The notes below the pieces were generated by a model. The model was given only the letters and a program-made list of their open reading frames with translations, was not told the origin of the DNA and searched no databases. From contig NZ_JAGIOH010000001.1 in assembly GCF_017876625.1 (NCBI RefSeq), positions 5,725,501-5,789,500 on the forward strand: a DNA stretch of 64,000 bases. The letters run 5' to 3'. Source of the DNA: Streptomyces syringium (lineage in GTDB: Bacteria > Actinomycetota > Actinomycetes > Streptomycetales > Streptomycetaceae). This document shows positions 60,378 through 64,000 of this stretch, in pieces. How positions within the stretch are numbered: the first letter of the stretch is position 1; the number at the start of each line of letters is the position of its first letter. The position numbers and the translations under genes were made by a program.

Positions 60378-62429
60378 GTGTCCAAACTGACCGACCTGCC
60401 CAAACGGATCCTTATCGGCCGGGCGCTGCACAGCAACAAGCTGGGGGAGACACTCCTCCCCAAGCGCATCGCCCTCCCCGTCTTCGCCTCCGACCCGCTG
60501 TCCTCGGTGGCGTACGCGCCGGGCGAAGTGCTGCTCGTCCTCTCCGTGGCAGGCGTGTCGGCCTACCACTTCAGTCCATGGATCGCGGTCGCGGTCGTGG
60601 TGCTGATGTTCACGGTGGTCGCCTCGTACCGCCAGAACGTGCACGCCTACCCCAGCGGCGGCGGCGACTACGAGGTCGCCAACACCAACCTGGGCCCCAA
60701 GGCCGGACTGACCGTCGCCAGCGCCCTGCTCGTCGACTACGTCCTGACCGTCGCGGTCTCGATCTCCTCCGGAATCGAGAACCTCGGCTCCGCCATCCCC
60801 TTCGTCATCGAGCACAAGACGGCCTGCGCCGTCGGCGTCATCGTGCTGCTCACGCTGATGAACCTGCGCGGCGTCAAGGAGTCCGGCAAGCTCTTCGCCA
60901 TTCCGACGTACGTCTTCGTCGGCGGTGTCTTCCTGATGATCGCCTGGGGCATCGTCCGCGGGGCGTTCATGGGCGACACCATGAAGGCACCCACCGCCGA
61001 CTACACCATCCACGCCGAACACCAGGGACTCGCGGGCTTCGCCCTCGTCTTCCTGCTGCTGCGCGCCTTCTCCTCCGGCTGTGCCGCCCTCACCGGTGTC
61101 GAGGCCATCAGCAACGGCGTGCCCGCCTTCCGCAAGCCCAAGAGCAAGAACGCCGCGACGACGCTCGCGCTCATGGGCGGCCTCGCCGTCACCATGTTCT
61201 GCGGCATCATCGCCCTGGCCATGGTCACCAAGGTGCGGATGGCCGAGAACCCGGCCACCGACCTGCTCAAGGACGGCAAGCCGGTCGGCGACGACTACAC
61301 CCAGAACCCGGTGATCTCGCAGGTCGCCGAGGCGGTCTTCGGCAACGGCTCGTTCCTCTTCATCGTGCTCGCCGCCGCCACCGCCCTCGTGCTCTTCCTG
61401 GCCGCGAACACCGCCTACAACGGCTTCCCGCTGCTCGGCTCGATCCTCGCCCAGGACCGCTACCTGCCGCGCCAGCTGCACACCCGCGGCGACCGCCTCG
61501 CGTTCTCCAACGGCATCGTGCTGCTCTCCGGGGCCGCCGCGATACTCGTCGTCATCTACGGGGCCGACTCCACCCGCCTCATCCAGCTCTACATCGTCGG
61601 CGTCTTCGTCTCCTTCACCCTCAGCCAGATCGGCATGGTCCGGCACTGGAACCGCCACCTGGCCGCCGAGACCGACCCGGCCGAGCGCCGCCGCATGGTC
61701 CGCTCCCGCGCGATCAACACCTTCGGCGCCTTCTTCACCGGCCTGGTCCTCGTCGTGGTGCTGCTGACGAAGTTCACCCACGGCGCGTGGGTCGCCCTGC
61801 TCGGCATGGTGATCTTCTACGCCACCATGACCGCGATCCGTAAGCACTACGACCGGGTCGCCGAGGAGATCGCCGTCGAGGACGAGCCCGGCGAAGAGGC
61901 CGTGCGCCCCTCCCGGGTGCACTCCATCGTCCTCGTCTCCAAGATCCACAAGCCGACCCTGCGGGCCCTGGCCTACGCCAAGCTCATGCGCTCCGACACC
62001 CTCGAGGCCCTGACCATCAGCGTCGACGCCACCGAGACCAAGGCGCTGCACGAGGAATGGTCGCGCCGTGGCCTCGACGTCCCCCTGAAGGTCCTCGACT
62101 CGCCCTACCGTGAGATCACCCGGCCGATCATCGACTACGTCAAGCGGCTGCGGAAGGAAAGCCCGCGCGACGTGGTCAGCGTCTACATCCCCGAATACGT
62201 GGTCGGCCACTGGTACGAGCACCTGCTGCACAACCAGAGCGCGCTGCGCCTGAAGGGCCGGCTGCTCTTCACGCCCGGCGTGATGGTCACCTCGGTGCCC
62301 TGGCAGCTCGACTCCTCCGAGGCCGCCAAGCGACGGGCCCGCAAGCGCGCCGAGTGGAACGCCCCGGGTTCGGTGCGCCGCGGCCCGGTCGCGCAGCCGA
62401 AGCGGGAAAAGGCCGCCACGAAGAAGTAG
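60378..62429 (+). CDS. APC-family permease, KimA-like potassium transporter
   Basis: A 683-residue protein with about 12 transmembrane helices (about 45-500) and a cytoplasmic C-terminal domain. The segments FASDPLSSVAYAPGE (about 37) and YPSGGGDYEVA (about 91) are typical of the KimA (YdaO) branch of APC transporters, which take up K+ with protons in B. subtilis and are inhibited by c-di-AMP. Substrate is inferred from family only; amino acid transport is possible. The basic C-terminal tail (KREKAATKK) is Streptomyces-typical. The GTG start looks leaderless. Confidence 0.8.
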   Translation: MSKLTDLPKRILIGRALHSNKLGETLLPKRIALPVFASDPLSSVAYAPGEVLLVLSVAGVSAYHFSPWIAVAVVVLMFTVVASYRQNVHAYPSGGGDYEVANTNLGPKAGLTVASALLVDYVLTVAVSISSGIENLGSAIPFVIEHKTACAVGVIVLLTLMNLRGVKESGKLFAIPTYVFVGGVFLMIAWGIVRGAFMGDTMKAPTADYTIHAEHQGLAGFALVFLLLRAFSSGCAALTGVEAISNGVPAFRKPKSKNAATTLALMGGLAVTMFCGIIALAMVTKVRMAENPATDLLKDGKPVGDDYTQNPVISQVAEAVFGNGSFLFIVLAAATALVLFLAANTAYNGFPLLGSILAQDRYLPRQLHTRGDRLAFSNGIVLLSGAAAILVVIYGADSTRLIQLYIVGVFVSFTLSQIGMVRHWNRHLAAETDPAERRRMVRSRAINTFGAFFTGLVLVVVLLTKFTHGAWVALLGMVIFYATMTAIRKHYDRVAEEIAVEDEPGEEAVRPSRVHSIVLVSKIHKPTLRALAYAKLMRSDTLEALTISVDATETKALHEEWSRRGLDVPLKVLDSPYREITRPIIDYVKRLRKESPRDVVSVYIPEYVVGHWYEHLLHNQSALRLKGRLLFTPGVMVTSVPWQLDSSEAAKRRARKRAEWNAPGSVRRGPVAQPKREKAATKK

Positions 62430-62531
62430 CGCGCCGCGACGGAGCAGCGCGGTCGTCGGTGGGGTGAGGTGGGACGTAGACTCGAAGGCTGTCCCCCTCA
62501 CCCCTTTTGAGTCCTCTGGAGTCGACCCGCC

Positions 62532-63860
62532 ATGCAGCACGAGACCGAAGCATCGCTGGTCGGCCACGAGTACGAGGTCGAGGTGGGCCCCGTCGCCCAC
62601 GGCGGCCACTGCGTCGCCCGCACGGACGCGGGCCGGGTCCTGTTCGTCCGGCACGCGCTCCCCGGCGAGCGGGTCGTCGCCCGGGTGACGGAGGGCGAGT
62701 CGACGTCCCGCTTCCTGCGCGCGGACGCGGTCCAGGTCCTGGAGGCCTCGAAGGACCGCGTCGAGGCCCCGTGCCCCTTCTCGGGCCCCGGCAAGTGCGG
62801 CGGCTGCGACTGGCAGCACGCCAAGCCCGGCGCCCAGCGCCGCCTCAAGGGCGAGGTCATCGCCGAGCAGCTGATGCGCCTCGCGGGCCTGACCCCCGAG
62901 GAAGCGGGCTGGGACGGCACGGTCGTGCCGGCCGACGGCGACAAGCTCCCGGCCGGCGAGGTCCCCGCCTGGCGCACCCGCGTGCAGTACGCGGTCGACG
63001 CCGAGGGCCACGCGGGACTGCGCAAGCACCGCTCGCACGAGGTCGAGGTCATCGACCGCTGCCTGATCGCCGCCCCGGGCGTCACGGAGCTGGGCATCGA
63101 GAAGCGCGAGTGGCCGCAGATGGCCTCCGTCGAGGCCATCGCCGCCTCCGGCTCCGGCGACCGCCAGGTGGTCCTCACCCCGAGGCCGGGCGGCCGCCTC
63201 CCGATCGTCGAGCTCGACAAGCCGGTCTCGGTCCTGCGCATCGGCGAGAAGGACAAGCAGGTCCACCCCGTCCACGGCCGCGCCTTCGTCCGCGAGCGCG
63301 CCGACGGCCGCACCTACCGCGTCGGCGAGGGCGGCTTCTGGCAGGTCCACCCGCAGGCGGCGGACATGCTGGTGAAGGCCGTCATGCAGGGCCTGATGCC
63401 CCGCAAGGGCGACATGGCCCTCGACCTCTACTGCGGCGTCGGCCTCTTCGCGGGCGCGCTCGCCGAGCGCATCGGCGACAAGGGCGCGGTGCTCGGCATC
63501 GAGTCCGGCAAGCGCGCGGTGGAGGACGCCCGCCACAACCTGAAGGACCTGGACCGGGTCCGCATCGAGCAGGGCAAGGTCGAGCAGGTCCTGCCCCGCA
63601 CCCGCATCGAGGAAGCCGACCTCATCGTCCTCGACCCGCCCCGCGCGGGCGCCGGCAAGCAGACGGTCCGCCACCTCGCCTCCCTCGGCGCCCGCCGCAT
63701 CGCCTACGTGGCCTGCGACCCGGCAGCCCTGGCCCGCGACCTGGCGTACTTCGCGGAAGAGGGCTACAAGCCGGTCAAGCTCCGGGCGTTCGACTTCTTC
63801 CCGATGACGCACCACGTGGAGTGCGTGGCGATCCTGAAGCCGGTGGCGAAGGAGGCGTGA
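62532..63860 (+). CDS. TrmA/RumA-type class I SAM-dependent RNA methyltransferase with TRAM domain
   Basis: A 442-residue protein. An N-terminal TRAM RNA-binding domain (about 8-70) is followed by a cysteine cluster (CPFSGPGKCGGCDWQH, about 81-96) that could bind an iron-sulfur cluster. The methyltransferase has DLYCGVGLFAGAL (about 298), LDPPRAGAG (about 369) and the catalytic cysteine in VACDPAALARDL (about 395). It should make 5-methyluridine in rRNA or tRNA; the exact position cannot be told. It follows the KimA-like gene by 102 bp. A terminator follows. Confidence 0.9.
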   Translation: MQHETEASLVGHEYEVEVGPVAHGGHCVARTDAGRVLFVRHALPGERVVARVTEGESTSRFLRADAVQVLEASKDRVEAPCPFSGPGKCGGCDWQHAKPGAQRRLKGEVIAEQLMRLAGLTPEEAGWDGTVVPADGDKLPAGEVPAWRTRVQYAVDAEGHAGLRKHRSHEVEVIDRCLIAAPGVTELGIEKREWPQMASVEAIAASGSGDRQVVLTPRPGGRLPIVELDKPVSVLRIGEKDKQVHPVHGRAFVRERADGRTYRVGEGGFWQVHPQAADMLVKAVMQGLMPRKGDMALDLYCGVGLFAGALAERIGDKGAVLGIESGKRAVEDARHNLKDLDRVRIEQGKVEQVLPRTRIEEADLIVLDPPRAGAGKQTVRHLASLGARRIAYVACDPAALARDLAYFAEEGYKPVKLRAFDFFPMTHHVECVAILKPVAKEA

Positions 63861-63891
63861 GCCGGGCCTCCGGGCGGGCGTGAAGTGGGCT

Positions 63892-63925
63892 ACGGGCGTT
63901 GTCTCGACGCTGAGATGACGCCCGT
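63892..63925 (+). terminator. terminator after the RNA methyltransferase gene
   Basis: A perfect 8-bp stem ACGGGCGT/ACGCCCGT (63892-63899, 63918-63925) followed by a less GC-rich TTCTCATTTGA stretch. The remaining 75 bases to the window edge hold no gene I can support. Confidence 0.6.
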
Positions 63926-64000
63926 TCTCATTTGATGCTCGCCCTGATGGGGCGACAGCTGGCCGTCCTCAGCGTCTAGCAGGTCGGTCGATCAGTCATC

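Noticed and set aside
60216..63815. A 1199-codon minus-strand open frame under the KimA-like and methyltransferase genes
   Set aside because: Antisense shadow with Asp/Glu/Gly/Arg-biased composition and no family features.

Overview
The window is chromosomal DNA from a Streptomyces or a very close relative. The evidence is the very high GC content with strongly GC-biased third codon positions, and the presence of Streptomyces marker genes: sepH, cutRS, a conservon (cvnABCD) followed by two cytochrome P450 genes, a DasR-type operator in front of ptsH, and several genes that look leaderless. From memory, the housekeeping genes follow the order of the S. coelicolor segment that runs from ptsH to the TRAM-domain RNA methyltransferase. 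That is recollection, not a search.

Layout. 1-21953 is core: the 5' end of ptsH with its dre operator, a PatA-like protein acetyltransferase, a phosphodiesterase, thymidine kinase, a glyoxalase-fold protein, a sulfurtransferase, sepH, a secretory-looking membrane protein, a lactone oxidase with an MFS exporter, ferrochelatase, an inositol-monophosphatase-like enzyme, cutRS, a DUF4193 gene, a thioesterase and dut. 22177-26836 is the kdpFABC potassium ATPase operon, headed by a 27-codon membrane micropeptide gene.

26978-32494 is an arsenic island. It holds arsC, a divergent arsR-acr3 pair, arsI and a second arsR. A 2.5-kb group II intron splits arsC inside its start codon. The boundaries are precise: joining 29908 to 27390 restores an uninterrupted 137-codon gene. 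32546-42633 is a tightly packed minus-strand operon with overlapping start and stop codons. It carries three ATP-grasp ligases, a glutamine-synthetase-like ligase, a MbtG-like lysine N-hydroxylase, a DAO-type flavoenzyme, a PrxQ-type peroxiredoxin, an MFS exporter and a 73-codon leading ORF. I know no described pathway with this set. It looks like an NRPS-independent route to an N-hydroxylated peptide-like compound, and it is the best candidate for an undescribed system. Three contiguous 11-bp repeats matching the PhoP (PHO box) consensus lie just upstream of it.

42829-64000 returns to core genes: an RCK-type potassium-channel-like protein, an AAC(2')-like acetyltransferase, kdpDE, an OB-fold protein and a DUF3159 protein, two TrkA-type potassium regulators, an FAD/NAD(P)-binding protein, the conservon with a CYP157-like and a CYP154-like P450, a KimA-like APC potassium transporter, and a TrmA/RumA-type RNA methyltransferase.

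Two themes link the genes. Potassium homeostasis recurs in kdpFABC, kdpDE, two TrkA proteins, the RCK protein and the KimA-like transporter. The accessory block (arsenic genes plus biosynthetic operon, about 26.9-42.7 kb) sits between kdpFABC and its likely sensor genes kdpDE.
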